Assembly (NCBI GenBank): GCA_033980235.1
Contig: CM067067.1
Coordinates: forward strand, 16,426,401 to 16,490,400
Length of the DNA stretch: 64,000 nt
Source: Diadema setosum
Taxonomy: Eukaryota; Echinodermata; Echinoidea; Diadematoida; Diadematidae
Direction: 5' to 3'
Shown in pieces: positions 1-10,184 of this stretch; the first letter of the stretch is position 1; every line of letters starts with the position of its first letter. A model generated the notes under the pieces. That model searched no databases, was not told the origin of the DNA, and worked only from the letters and a program-made list of their open reading frames with translations. The position numbers were made by a program, and so were the translations under genes.

Positions 1-840
1 AATAAGTATTGCATGGTTTATTGCCATGGGTTACCTCCGTTGCTCAAATCATGGACCTACTACACACCGACGTTAATCGCTCGTTAATTATTGATTCATG
101 CACCTGTTTCTGTAAAAAATCGTTACGATAGTATTCAATACATGCTTTCCTGCCATGATCTCATCATCACGCCCGACAGACAGTGTACATATAAAAACAA
201 GCGGCGCTTTGAGAATTCTAAAAACTCGATACGCAGCAGATAATAACTCTTTAAATCGAGAAAAATGCATGTGCTGTTGTGATGTTTATTGTTAAATCAT
301 CTCTCAAACTATTTTCATCTGCAAAATACACATACTTTACATGAGAAAGCAAATATTTTGGCAGGTTGGTTGTGATTATGATCTAATTTTTCCCACTTTT
401 CGCACATTGTTTGAGAGTAAATATGGACAGTAATGGTAGACGACATAAATGTCTTACCATTGAGCGACGTTACATACATGTCCATAAGTGTCAACTTTAG
501 TAATTACCAATTTTGAGACAATTCGATTTGTCGCGTTTTAAGGTTTGCTGCTCCCAGTCATTGGTGTTTATTCAAAGGTAGTTGGGGCTGAAAAGACACC
601 TCAGCCAAATAAGACTTAAATGAGGGAAACGGTTCTTTTTGTCAGTGTCGATGCACGATTACACAATCGTCATTATCCAACTTAACATCTGAATATACTC
701 ATTAAAATGCATACAATGAGGTGGCGGTGATGGTGATGATGGGATAAAAGAGACATTCGTTCATAGTTCATGTGTGTAGAAGGTCCATGCTCAAATTAAT
801 GAGTCTGTGTGTGGGTACGCGTGGCTGGGTCATCCCACAA
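1..840. other. Non-coding stretch, nothing recognised
   Basis: A+T-rich sequence with short chance ORFs only. No splice-bounded exon of the neighbouring methyltransferase-like gene is recognisable here, although its later exons should lie on this side or off the left end. Confidence 0.5.
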
Positions 841-1073
841 GACCGACACCCATGAGTCATACAGCCCACGAGTCATACAGCCAGCAAGTTCGACACTAGG
901 CAAATAAAGCTATGAGACCGACACTAAGTAAAAACAGCCCACGAGTTCGACGGATACAACACGGGCTTTAATGTGTCGGTCTCGTGGGCCTTGTTTGCTC
1001 AGTGTCGAACTCATGGGCTGTATAACTCGTGGGCTGAATAACTCGTAGGCTGTATGACTCGTGGGTGTTGGTC
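841..1073. repeat. Inverted repeat built from 18-bp 'cccacgagtcatacag' units
   Basis: The left arm begins gaccgacacccatgagtc. The right arm ends gactcgtgggtgttggtc, its near reverse complement. Between them the words cccacgag-tcatacag and gttcgacact recur several times on both strands, so the segment could fold into a long imperfect hairpin. It looks like a small fold-back mobile element; the family was not identified. Confidence 0.6.
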
Positions 1074-1887
1074 CCGTGACGTGCATCCCGCCTGGCATGA
1101 GGAGTAGCTATTGCAGCGACCTTAGAAACAAAACAAAACAAAAGAGAGAAAAACTTGCACGGGCCAGGCAAACAAGGGCTTTTGGGTTTATGAACTTAGA
1201 TAGACACATAACTCCAAATTTGTGAGAGAAAACTATTGCAAGAAAAGTACAAATAAAAAAAACCAAAAAAAAAAAAAAAACTCTCTCGGCATTTAGAATT
1301 TGTCTTGATGCTGGGAAATCAATCACTCAATGGAGAGAGAGAGAAAAAAAAAGAGCAATTGTGATTTTTATTAGGCAAAAATAATGAACGCACGCACATT
1401 TTGACATGGTGATGAATACATGTTCTTGGAATTTTATATTCAATGTGACGGAGTGCATAATCCTACCTTCTGTCAATGCGTCGATCGCAAGCGCTAATGG
1501 TTAATGCTCCCGGGCGCGCTTGGGCGGTGTTGATCTTTTTTCTCTTTTTTTTTCACTCCGTTTAGCTCACAAGAAGAAGACCAAGGGAAAAATTTGATTG
1601 GGCCACGCTACAAAAATACCGAGAAAAAATAAGCAAAATTAGCGAAAGTGACATGCATTCAAATTCATGTCATAAAGATATATTGTAAATAAAAATTTAT
1701 TTATGGAACATTGCTAGACAGATATTTATTCACGTAAGACAACATGGATATGGTGACTAAAAAAAAATGTCGTAGAAACGTAGAAGCCGGGCAAGATTTC
1801 ATTTCATTTCACTTCATAAAGAATATATCGTACAATACTATATGCAATAGATCCCTTATCATTGATGCTAATATACCTATATACATG

Positions 1888-1889
<2 letters not shown>
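1074..1889. other. Non-coding stretch with A-rich runs
   Basis: Contains a poly-A run near 1264-1280, a GA run near 1332-1350 and a CpG-richer patch at 1480-1520. No coding signal was found. Confidence 0.5.

Positions 1890-1932
<43 letters not shown>
1890..1932. repeat. (AT)n microsatellite
   Basis: About 20 uninterrupted AT dinucleotides. They create artificial YIYIYI peptides in several frames. Confidence 0.95.
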
Positions 1933-1935
<3 letters not shown>

Positions 1936-1981
1936 CATCTTGGAATTTTCCACGTGTTGGACTTCGAATGTTGTAATTATT

Positions 1982-2108
1982 AGAAGAAAGAGTCTCAAGT
2001 ACGCCATGGATCCAACGATAATTTTTTGTAAAAAAATTTTGTAAAAAAAATTTTTGTAAAAATTTTTTTGTAATCGTTGGATCCATGGCGTACTTGAGAC
2101 TCTTTCTT

Positions 2109-2110
<2 letters not shown>
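1982..2110. repeat. 129-bp perfect hairpin between two AT microsatellites
   Basis: Bases 1982-2019 and 2073-2110 are exact 38-nt reverse complements; the inner part is cgccatggatccaacgat. They surround a 53-nt core of alternating T and A runs (attttttgtaaaaaaa type). The right arm runs directly into a (TA)n tract. It is probably a very young fold-back insertion, or a palindrome formed during replication of the AT tract. Confidence 0.85.

Positions 2111-2176
<66 letters not shown>
2111..2176. repeat. (TA)n(GA)n compound microsatellite
   Basis: TA dinucleotides to about 2145, then GA dinucleotides to about 2176. Confidence 0.95.
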
Positions 2177-2179
<3 letters not shown>

Positions 2180-2189
2180 TTTGTTCTGT

Positions 2190-2415
2190 TCTGTTTCATA
2201 TTTCTTTATCATGGTGTTAATTTCATTATAGTTGTTACCTTTTACTAGGGAGAAGCCTTGACAGGTCAATGGCCTTTGCTTCTTCCTCCTGACTCTGTAT
2301 TGCATAATATATGATTACCTGATTACCATGTTGTTTTGTATTGTTCATTCTGTTTTTACTAGTTGTGCAAGTTGTGGAAATGAAATGAATTGAAATGAAT
2401 GAAAAAAAAAATATG
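2190..2415 (+). mobile_element. Possible LINE-type 3' end relic
   Basis: The stretch gccttgacaggtcaatggcc recurs in diverged form at 46130-46180. This copy ends in a short ATGAA-like repeat and an A run, as 3' ends of CR1/L2-like retroelements often do. No reverse transcriptase sequence is visible, so the assignment is tentative. Confidence 0.3.
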
Positions 2416-2426
2416 ACAATGTCTAC

Positions 2427-2641
2427 CGTTCTTTGAAATTGCCTGCATCTGCTATTTCCTGTGATGTTTTCGGGGTCGGAGAAATTTCAATCATGGTCTT
2501 GAAGAGCCCTGTCTGAAGCCCGAAAGCAACCGCCAACGCCTTGTAGCCTTCGTTCAGAGTGGTTGCCATGCGACCGAGAAAGTCGTCCGAAGTTTCGTTC
2601 GCGTATTTTGCCGCCATTCTCTCGATGATGCCCTCGAATGT
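2427..2641 (-). CDS. SAM-dependent methyltransferase-like, internal exon (probably exon 2)
   Basis: On the minus strand the exon opens after a branch-point-like CTGACTAAC, a pyrimidine stretch and TTGTAG. It ends at AACG|GTAGAC. It carries 71 codons plus two bases. The peptide includes ERMAAKYANETSDDFLGRM, LNEGYKALAVAFGLQTGLFK and SQEIADAGNFKER. In Rv2258c-like class I methyltransferases this pattern forms the N-terminal helical/winged-helix region before the SAM-binding fold. The last codon is CG|N (Arg), which fits the family's usual KERYVREWLG continuation in the next exon. The Rossmann domain with the GxGxG SAM site is not in the window, and the substrate cannot be inferred. The gene looks intact here, with no stop. 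A domesticated or decayed copy cannot be excluded without the remaining exons. Confidence 0.75.
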
Positions 2642-2814
2642 CTACAACAGCAAACTAAAAAGAATATACCTAAGCGTTAGTCAGTGCTATACAAACACGA
2701 AAGGAACCCCTTACACTCCTGAATCAATTTCTCAAAACATTAAGCCTGCGTATGATACTTCTATTGGTTGTGTGTGAAAGTTTGTCAATAATATCTAATG
2801 TGAGTTGGGGGGTC

Positions 2815-3150
2815 AGGGTGGTGAGTTGGCTCAGTCGGTAGCGCGTCTGCCTCACGATCACGCGGCCCGGGTTCGAACCTAAGTCCGGACTGAGCAATGT
2901 TGTGTGTAAACATATAGCGTCCCCTCTAGCAAGAGGCAAAACACTCTCTCCCTCGGATAGGACATAAAATGGAGGTCCCGTGTATGAGAGAGTCACAGCT
3001 CATGCACGTAAAAGATCCCGCTTCATTCATTCATCGCAAAGAGCAGGGTGTCTAACCCGGTGAAGTGGTCCCACCCCACATCCAACTGGACCCCATAGAA
3101 GACCAGCTTAGTGTAGCTGAATATGGGCTATCCAGCCATCTTCACAGATG
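2815..3150 (+). mobile_element. tRNA-derived SINE
   Basis: An A box (tggctcagtcggtagcgcg) and a B box (gggttcgaacc) are spaced as in a tRNA gene. They are followed by a SINE body (gcgtcccctctagcaagagg, ataggacataaaatggagg) ending near cagccatcttcacagatgg. This layout matches tRNA-derived SINEs I know from sea urchins. It sits inside the methyltransferase-like intron, in the orientation opposite to the gene. Confidence 0.8.
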
Positions 3151-3203
3151 GAAAAAAATGAACAACAATTAATGTCAACACATTGCTCTATAATTGTACT
3201 TAC

Positions 3204-3251
3204 AGCAGCTTCTTCGAAAGTATCATCTACTGAGATAGTCCCCCACCCCAT
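3204..3251 (-). CDS. Candidate first coding exon of the methyltransferase-like gene
   Basis: The minus-strand reading frame starts ATG GGG TGG GGG ACT and gives 16 codons (MGWGTISVDDTFEEAA). It then meets a consensus donor, GCT|GTAAGT. It ends in phase 0, matching the phase-0 start of the exon at 2427-2641, so the joined reading is ...TFEEAA-TFEGIIERM.... The acidic start is plausible for this family but not diagnostic. An upstream in-frame TAA four codons before the ATG supports this start. The evidence is only the donor site, phase and position, so a different first exon upstream remains possible. Confidence 0.45.
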
Positions 3252-3255
3252 CCCT

Positions 3256-4391
3256 GTTGATTATTCACCCCTATTGGTTCGTAAACCTACCATGATCAGC
3301 GAGCCTTTTGATAGGCGATCCGTATCATTTATAATTTTGAATCAACTCCATAACATTCATCATTTTCTCTTTGCATTGCGTTCAGAAATTATTGACTGAA
3401 CTTGGGCTGTACAAAATCTGTACTACATTTGCACGATGTTCCCGGCGGCCACGATAGCCCCGTTTGCCCAAAACGTCTTGCACCTTGGGTAGCAGAAAAA
3501 TTATCCCCCCCCCCAAGTCTTATTCTTTCCAGTCATCGCTCCCGTTAACATTTTAGCTATATCAAACACCATTCTCACGTCGACTGGTTGTATAGATTGG
3601 ACTCCGCATATTTCTCGTCGCGTCCCACTACGCACCGCCTCCAAGGTTTGTCACTGCCTCTTACGTGTTGCTACGCTTTGTTGCGTTTACCCCGTTTTAT
3701 TACCAGGTTTCTTATCAGCACCGTGACTGCCGTGGCAAATTTTCGACGGTTTAAAAATCTGACACTGCATCCATGGCCTGTCACGTGTGCTCATGCACCA
3801 CCACCAACCCCCCCCCCCCCCCGCGTTGTCTCACGTGCATCCCGTTTTGTCCACGGTGGCCTAAAACGTGACGGCAGTAGCCGCCGGTTAACATGACGTA
3901 AACACAGCATTTGTCTTTCATGCATCATCGTTGCCAACATTTTTGTTGTCACATCAAAAAATATAAATATTATACATGGAACATGGGAGATAACAATATC
4001 CTCATTCCTAATTCGCTTCTACAACATCCAACACGAACCGGATACGTCTGGTTCTGCACACTTGAACTTCGTTTCGTACGACAAACATCATGCAAAATAC
4101 AAGGTACCATTATCGTCTTCTCGTGTGTTGAACGATCTTCTTATCAAAGTAGGAAGGAATCTTTGCATTGTGAGGTTGAGTATCTCTGAATTCGTATTTG
4201 CCTTACGGCACCGTGCAAAATCTACTTAATTTGCTCCACACATACAAGCATGTGCTTGATTCAAGTTGACACGGGGGTCAGTTTCATGAATTGGGAATAC
4301 AGTCACGACAACATTATGTGCTGTTTCGAATTGTTTGCGCGCTTGGCAACTTGAGATACATGTGTTATGCTTCCATGTCGAACTCTGCTTT
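3256..4391. other. Upstream flank of the methyltransferase-like gene, CpG-richer, no further exon seen
   Basis: From about 3420 to 3900 the sequence is richer in CpG (for example tctcgtcgcgtcccactac) than its surroundings and has C runs at 3506-3514 and 3808-3822. This is where a minus-strand promoter for the gene at 2427-3251 would be expected, but no TATA or initiator motif stands out. The open frame at 3588-3896 is Pro/Arg-rich and looks like a composition artefact. Confidence 0.4.
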
Positions 4392-4472
4392 AACAACGCC
4401 CTTCATTGATTCATTGATTCATTCATTGATTCATTCATTGAATGAATGAATGAATGAATGAATGAATGAATG

Positions 4473-4506
<34 letters not shown>

Positions 4507-4553
4507 AGATTGATAGATTGATTGATTGATTGATAGATTGATTGATTGATTGA

Positions 4554-4585
<32 letters not shown>

Positions 4586-4605
4586 CATTCATTCATTCAT
4601 TCATT
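4392..4605. repeat. Tetranucleotide microsatellite (TTCA/ATTG)n
   Basis: Blocks of attc/attg, aatg, attg with scattered gata variants, then attc again. The outer TTCA blocks and the inner AATG block are complementary in part, so it may fold back on itself. Confidence 0.95.
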
Positions 4606-6609
4606 CCTTTATTTTCCAAGGTTTCAAAAGCCCACGTACCTCATCGAAATAATCTAACTGACATTGTATTAGGGTTTTATAATGATACGCGATGCATCAT
4701 TTTGGAGGATATGTAAGACCTCATTGTCTTTTAAAGATGTATACACATACTAAATTAATAAGGAATAAGAGTGTTTTAAAAAATTATAATAAACCACAAT
4801 GAACAAGGATTATGACATGACGGCCTCACAACAAGAATGAAGGAGTAGGGGCTCGAGGAAGCAGAACAAAAGAAGAAGGCATGCATAAATTCTAAACAGG
4901 TGAACTTGTTAAGCATGCGGTATGATAGAATTACATTGCTACATTTCTGAAATATGTGAGGCTCTATGTCATCATCTTTGTTCAGTGTAATTTGTTTTGG
5001 GTTTTCAGAGTATTGATTTCTCTACTCAAGGACCACATTAAATTCAACAAATCTATACATTTAGCTGTTGATATAATGTACTACAGGATGTGAAATTAAG
5101 AAAATGGTCTAGAATGCCCCTTTAAGTGGGTATGAAAAATGCTTGGGATTTATAACATTGTGATATTAATTTTAACTGAATAGAGGTGATCAAGGTGTGT
5201 GTTCTATTATTCAAGTCTAACAGATTACAGTTCTGTCACAGAGTTCGTCACATTCAATGATAACATTTCAGTGTATATGGTTTTAAGTGAAAATCTCAAT
5301 TTTCGAGTTCAGTATATAATTATAAGCAGTCTTATCACATCTAAAATGTCTGGTGAGTGATCTAATGCTCAGATGTGAGATGTCAGTTCCTTTAGCTGCT
5401 CTAATTGGTGTGAGTATTTTTTCCACTTGTGGGATTACTGAACATCAATAATATATAATCATCGGGTATTGCTCCCTTAATTTTCATCTAGGATGAGAAA
5501 GATAAACATAAAGCATAATAATTACTTATTTAGCAAATAGCTTGGCTAAAGTAAAAAATATACAGGTCGACACCTTTACTTTCGAAGCAAAGCAGGTTTT
5601 ATCACAATCTCTGTTGCATGAAACGTCAGTTCATCGGGAATTAACTGCAAAGATGTGTGCAGAACTCATTGTTCCTTTGATCGACAAGAGTGTTTATCTC
5701 TCTACATGACTCCGTCATGTCATTATACCCAAACTTTGCAGTGAAATAATCATAACAGCAATCATTTACATCTTGACAAAAGCCGAGTTGTAATACGCCT
5801 ATTAAACAGTTATTATTTCATTAAAATGTTGTCATTAGCCTTGTAATTTATGAACTTTTTTTTTTTTCTGGTGAGGTAAAACAGGAAGATTGTTGCACTG
5901 GTTCCACTTACGTGAGATTATGATATTGAAGGGGGATTCTGAAAGGCAGTCAGTCTTTCGTAGGCCCCTAAACAGCATGCTTTCAAAACAACCATCTCAT
6001 TTTGATCGACGAGGAGGTTGTCTGCGGACCAAGATAAAATTACTCTCCCAGGTGAAGATGGTTCTCCTGAATCAAGCAGTCACCTACAGGTACAGGTCTG
6101 ATTACACACGAATAGTCTGGGTTTTTATCCAGAGATTGTTTCTTTCCATAAGTTGGCATCAAAACCTCACCTTTGTGTAAGAATGGCCAGACAGTGCATT
6201 ACACGATCCACGAATCCTCTGAACATCTTTTGTACTGACATCAAACAGCTTGTGTGTGGAAAGCAAGAGTTTGAATACAGTGGTGCCACTCTATTGTGCA
6301 GTGCAGTCATTCTCTTTCAACACTCTCTCGAGCACTACTGTTCGTCTCGGCACATCTACATAGTGAGGTCACCTCCAACTGGCCTTTGTCGAGGTATGTG
6401 CATAACATTTCAGACGACATGCACATGAACGTATACCATGCAGCTCGCGTATGTCATACTGTGCAATCGTCAAACTATCGTATCATTATCCCATCTACCC
6501 TACAAGTACTCATTCGTGCTGATTTCGTAGTCCTACAAAATATACCGCTAAATCTTCGTGTTGTGAACAGAGGACATGTATGAGCTATTATAGGCCTATA
6601 TACATTGAC
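4606..6609. other. Non-coding stretch with one dispersed-repeat fragment
   Basis: No exon seen. The word aatgaacaaggattatgaca followed by tgacggcctcac near 4799-4830 recurs at 18026-18060 as aatgaacaagaatgatgaca plus tgacagcctcac, so both are fragments of one dispersed repeat. Open frames at 5890-6580 have no recognisable protein similarity and no convincing splice context. Confidence 0.45.
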
Positions 6610-6616
6610 TATTGTG

Positions 6617-7367
6617 CAGGGAGGTGCTAGAGAAGGAGAGACAACTACTGCTCTCGTTTGAAGTCATGCGCGGCGCCGCCGAGAAGTTATGCGTTCAACT
6701 ACAGGTGTTACCCCTGTGCTTTGACAAAAGAGAGCATCAATAATCGGGATTAGCGCTCTCACATCTAGAAATACTTGCCCCTACTGCAATTCGCTCTCTC
6801 TTTCAATGTGATGGCAACAATAAATTTGTGTAACTTGAATTGGAGCAGCGAACCAAAATGCAGTGTAAAACTAACAATTTTAACAGCAAATAGTTTAAAA
6901 GCACGCTGGAATACGCTTTAGCGGAGTACTGTATTTGAAAGATCAACATATCCCAGATTGAAAGATCAACATATCCCAGATTAAAAGATAAAAAAACTAA
7001 CATGCGCAAATATGCGCATTATAGAAATATATTAGGTTTTTAAGAGGGCCTAATTTTCATTTCATTTTGATTTGCGCATTACGAAGAAACTAGAAATACA
7101 TGTTTATAATAGTGAATTCTTTCCTAAACTATTCTAAATCAATTCGAGTATTTCATTTAAAATTTTACGGTGAAATAAAACTTGTAATTCAACGAAAGGT
7201 GAAATGCGTTCTTCGTCTTCGAACTTCGTCTTGCAAACCAGAGCGGTGCCGAGCATGACTTCAAAGCGTAATGGAATGCTAGACATCCCACTGTAACGCC
7301 TTGAACCCAAACATGTGTTTGCATGAATTACGAAGAGTTGCCACTCCATCTCTGTAACACCTCCCTG
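6617..7367 (+). mobile_element. CAGGGAGGTG-ended DNA element, copy A (751 bp)
   Basis: It starts CAGGGAGGTGCTAGAGAAGG and ends with the inverted form (...TAACACCTCCCTG). Flanks are tattgtg on the left and cattgtg on the right, a probable 7-bp target-site duplication with one change. A second, subterminal inverted repeat (tttgaagtcatgcgcggc versus tttgaagtcatgctcggc) lies about 40 bp inside one end and 100 bp inside the other. No transposase is present. Related copies lie at 25675-26596 (opposite orientation) and 50320-52512. Confidence 0.85.
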
Positions 7368-7374
7368 CATTGTG

Positions 7375-8756
7375 CGTAGCTTAAGCAAATGGGCAGATCT
7401 GAATCCGGTTTTAATTTACGTAGCTAGGCCCTTACTTATTGGGCATGCATGTTGATGCTGTCTTGATGCAGTCTTGGCGTTAGACTGGGTCGAGTTGCAA
7501 CATGGCTCTGACTGAGTTGAGAACATTATTAACAACCTACGCGAAACAGGAATGAGAGAATCTCGAAATCATGAAGGGCGAAGCAGCGCTCTCCCCACCT
7601 CCCCCCCCCCCCCCCCATCATTAGGTTTTTGGAAGGAAAGCTGTAGAATCTAGCATGCTTTGCCACAAAACGTGCATTGTATAAATTACGTATATTCAGG
7701 AGGGGGGGGGGGGGGGGGGGGGCAAAGCCGTACTAACCCCTATTTCGGAATTTATCGAGGGTTTGAAACTAATACTACCGTATTCCTGACCCTATTTGAG
7801 GATTGTCAAAAGATTTGAAAACTACCCCTAATTTAATTTAAGATATTATTTCGGGAAAAGATACAAAAAGAACCCATTTTCCCAAACTGAGTCCCAAAAA
7901 TATACCCTTTTCCCGGAATCGGGAACGCACGTGCGCTACAGATTGCTACCTATAGCCCCAGAGTGTGTGTGTGTGTGTGGGGGGGGGGGGGGGGTAAAAT
8001 CCTTACTCTTATCATCATCTGCACGACTATTGACCGGAAGTGACCACTACTCATACCATAGCAGGGTTTGACTACGATCACGCGTCATGGTATTTACGCC
8101 TCGGTCTGGACAATGTCCCTTGCAATTTAAAGCAATTTAAGCATGTCTGTGGGGTACTATTTGCTGCTGTTTTTTTTTTCTGCCCCGTCAAGGGACAAGA
8201 TATTTAAATAAATCGACAAAAATATTGGCCCTGTCCCCTCTCACCCTCCTATCGCTCTTGCTGCTATAGCTAACGCTAGACTAGATCTAGTCTATGTGAT
8301 AATGTGGTAATATACGATTTACGAGCACTGTAACGTTAGGTCCTAGAGGGCACATTATTTTTACAGAAAAGGTGGGAATTTATATAACGGTGACCACTCT
8401 AAACGATTACGATAAACGAGACATAGCAATACGTTCTATAAGCCTACCTTTTTTTACTGCTTTCTTGACTTCTTGAGTGCTTGTATTGCGCTTTAGACAG
8501 CACACGCAACTCCCTTGAAGTGAATATATATACAGTGTACACCGATACACATTTATTGTACCAAATGCATTGATGGCGCAAACACACCTCCGCATCAGGT
8601 ACCTGGGTATTTGTCCGCAGTACGGACGGAGCCCGGTGAGGGAGTATTATGCATACAAAATGTTACATCATACAACCTCTTTGTGCGGCGCGCCCGGGTG
8701 TGCGTCGTACACGTAGTCGAAAATACATTGCATTCTTGCGTAAAATGCAACCAAAA
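7375..8756. other. Non-coding stretch containing a poly-C/poly-G bounded repeat
   Basis: Apart from the repeat at 7601-7994, I see no gene. CpG-rich words occur at 8660-8720. Confidence 0.45.
7601..7994. repeat. Poly-C to poly-G bounded repeat, copy 1
   Basis: It begins with 16 C, has a 21-G run at 7702-7722 and ends with a (TG)n-G16 tract. Shared words with 20482-20971 include tttttggaagg, agctgtag, gcatgcttt, acaaaaagaac, cccaaactga and a degenerate cccttttcccgg. The homopolymer ends are complementary and act as the only inverted terminal repeat visible. Confidence 0.55.
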
Positions 8757-8999
8757 CAGGGGCGTCACCAGCTTTTTTTTTTTTTTTTTTTTTTCAAGGG
8801 GGTGCGTTTTGACACTAAATGTAACCTGCGATATTTTTTTTTATTGGTTCCTGTATCATCATGGTACATCTACATAATAATACACTGTCTACACATCATA
8901 CATGTATATACATACATTGTTAGTGGCACATATTCATAAGCATAATATCTTTTTTATCTTTTTTTAATATTATTTTCTCTTTTCTACCACAAAACCAGT

Positions 9000-9840
9000 A
9001 TAAATGATATATGAAAAGGTCTTTTTTGTTTGTCCAGAAGCCTTTCAGGCTTTACTTCTTCCTTTTACCCTTTTTATCAGACTGCATTTTAATGTACATC
9101 TCTTTTACTCATTATGACGTATATGGTACATGGACATCTTGGTATACGTATGCAAGCATATATGCGGATATGAAAGTGCAATTTTGAATCTATTGTATAA
9201 TCATGATGTTTATAAATTTGTTAAGGCGTCTTTGTAATATGTTGAAAGTAATGAAGTCAGATTGTAATATAGTGTATTTGATGTCTGTTTATGTAATATA
9301 GATTTTGATGTGATATAATATAGTAAAATGAAAATGTAATATTTGATGAAATATATTATTATGTTAGGTGTTTTTGGTGTTTAATAATTTCATTGATTTT
9401 TTTTTTTTGCAAAATTTTGGTAGTACTAGCTGAATGGTCTTTATAAAGTTTTGGAACTGCTGCGCAATAACTTCTCCTTTTTGTTTTATTACACCCTGCA
9501 TATGTATATTTGTTTGTTGTTGTTGCTTAGATCAAGGGTTTTCATAAATATTCATAATCCAGTGTTGCATAGAAAATAGTGATTGTACTGATGTAGATTT
9601 TTTTTCTCTGTTGTTGTACTGTATATGTATTTCTTTTTTTGTTGATTTACATCGATAAATGTATGATTTAATGTATAATTTTCCAATGTTTGTTGTAAGC
9701 ACCTTATCATTTGTGAGGTACTTTGATCTTTGTCTATATACACTGTACATGTACTCTATAAACTAAAAACTGTACTTCAGCCTCTGGGCTGCCAATTTCA
9801 GGAACAATAAACCTCATCAATTCAATTCAAAAATCTTGTT
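9000..9840 (+). other. T-rich stretch ending in AATAAA, possible retroelement or transcript 3' end
   Basis: A strongly T-rich strand ends with aggaacaataaacctcatc and an ATTCA-like short repeat. This resembles the 3' end of a LINE or a transcript. No coding sequence precedes it that I can recognise. Confidence 0.25.
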
Positions 9841-10184
9841 TGCAAAGTATTTTTCTACATTACCTTTAAAAAGTAAACATAATACGGGGTGTGACTTTGT
9901 GCGATCTGGTGCACACTTGTTATTACATAGTATCATTTTAAACATTAAAAGACATTATTTTTGTATTCAGTTTTGGATACGACTTATCACGAGAAGATAA
10001 CATGTACTTTACGTATGGAATTGAAATTTAGCCGTGGTTTAATCAGACACACAAAGTGACACACACAACCACCCACAAGCGCGCCGGAACACTCCTTTTT
10101 TTTTTGTCTTTTGTTTGTTTGTTTGTTCTTTTTCTTTTCTTTTCTTTTCTTTTTTTTCCGGGGGGGGGGGGCAAAATCTCGACG

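Noticed and set aside
1744..2305. Open frames on both strands, up to 142 codons, across the AT/GA microsatellites
   Set aside because: They are mostly YIYIYI/SLSLSL translations of simple repeats.
2815..2890. Possible functional tRNA gene on the plus strand
   Set aside because: It is the head of a tRNA-derived SINE, with the body and end recognisable to 3150.
3588..3896. 102-codon open frame, Pro/Arg-rich
   Set aside because: Composition-driven in a C/G-rich patch with a poly-C run; no motif and no splice context.
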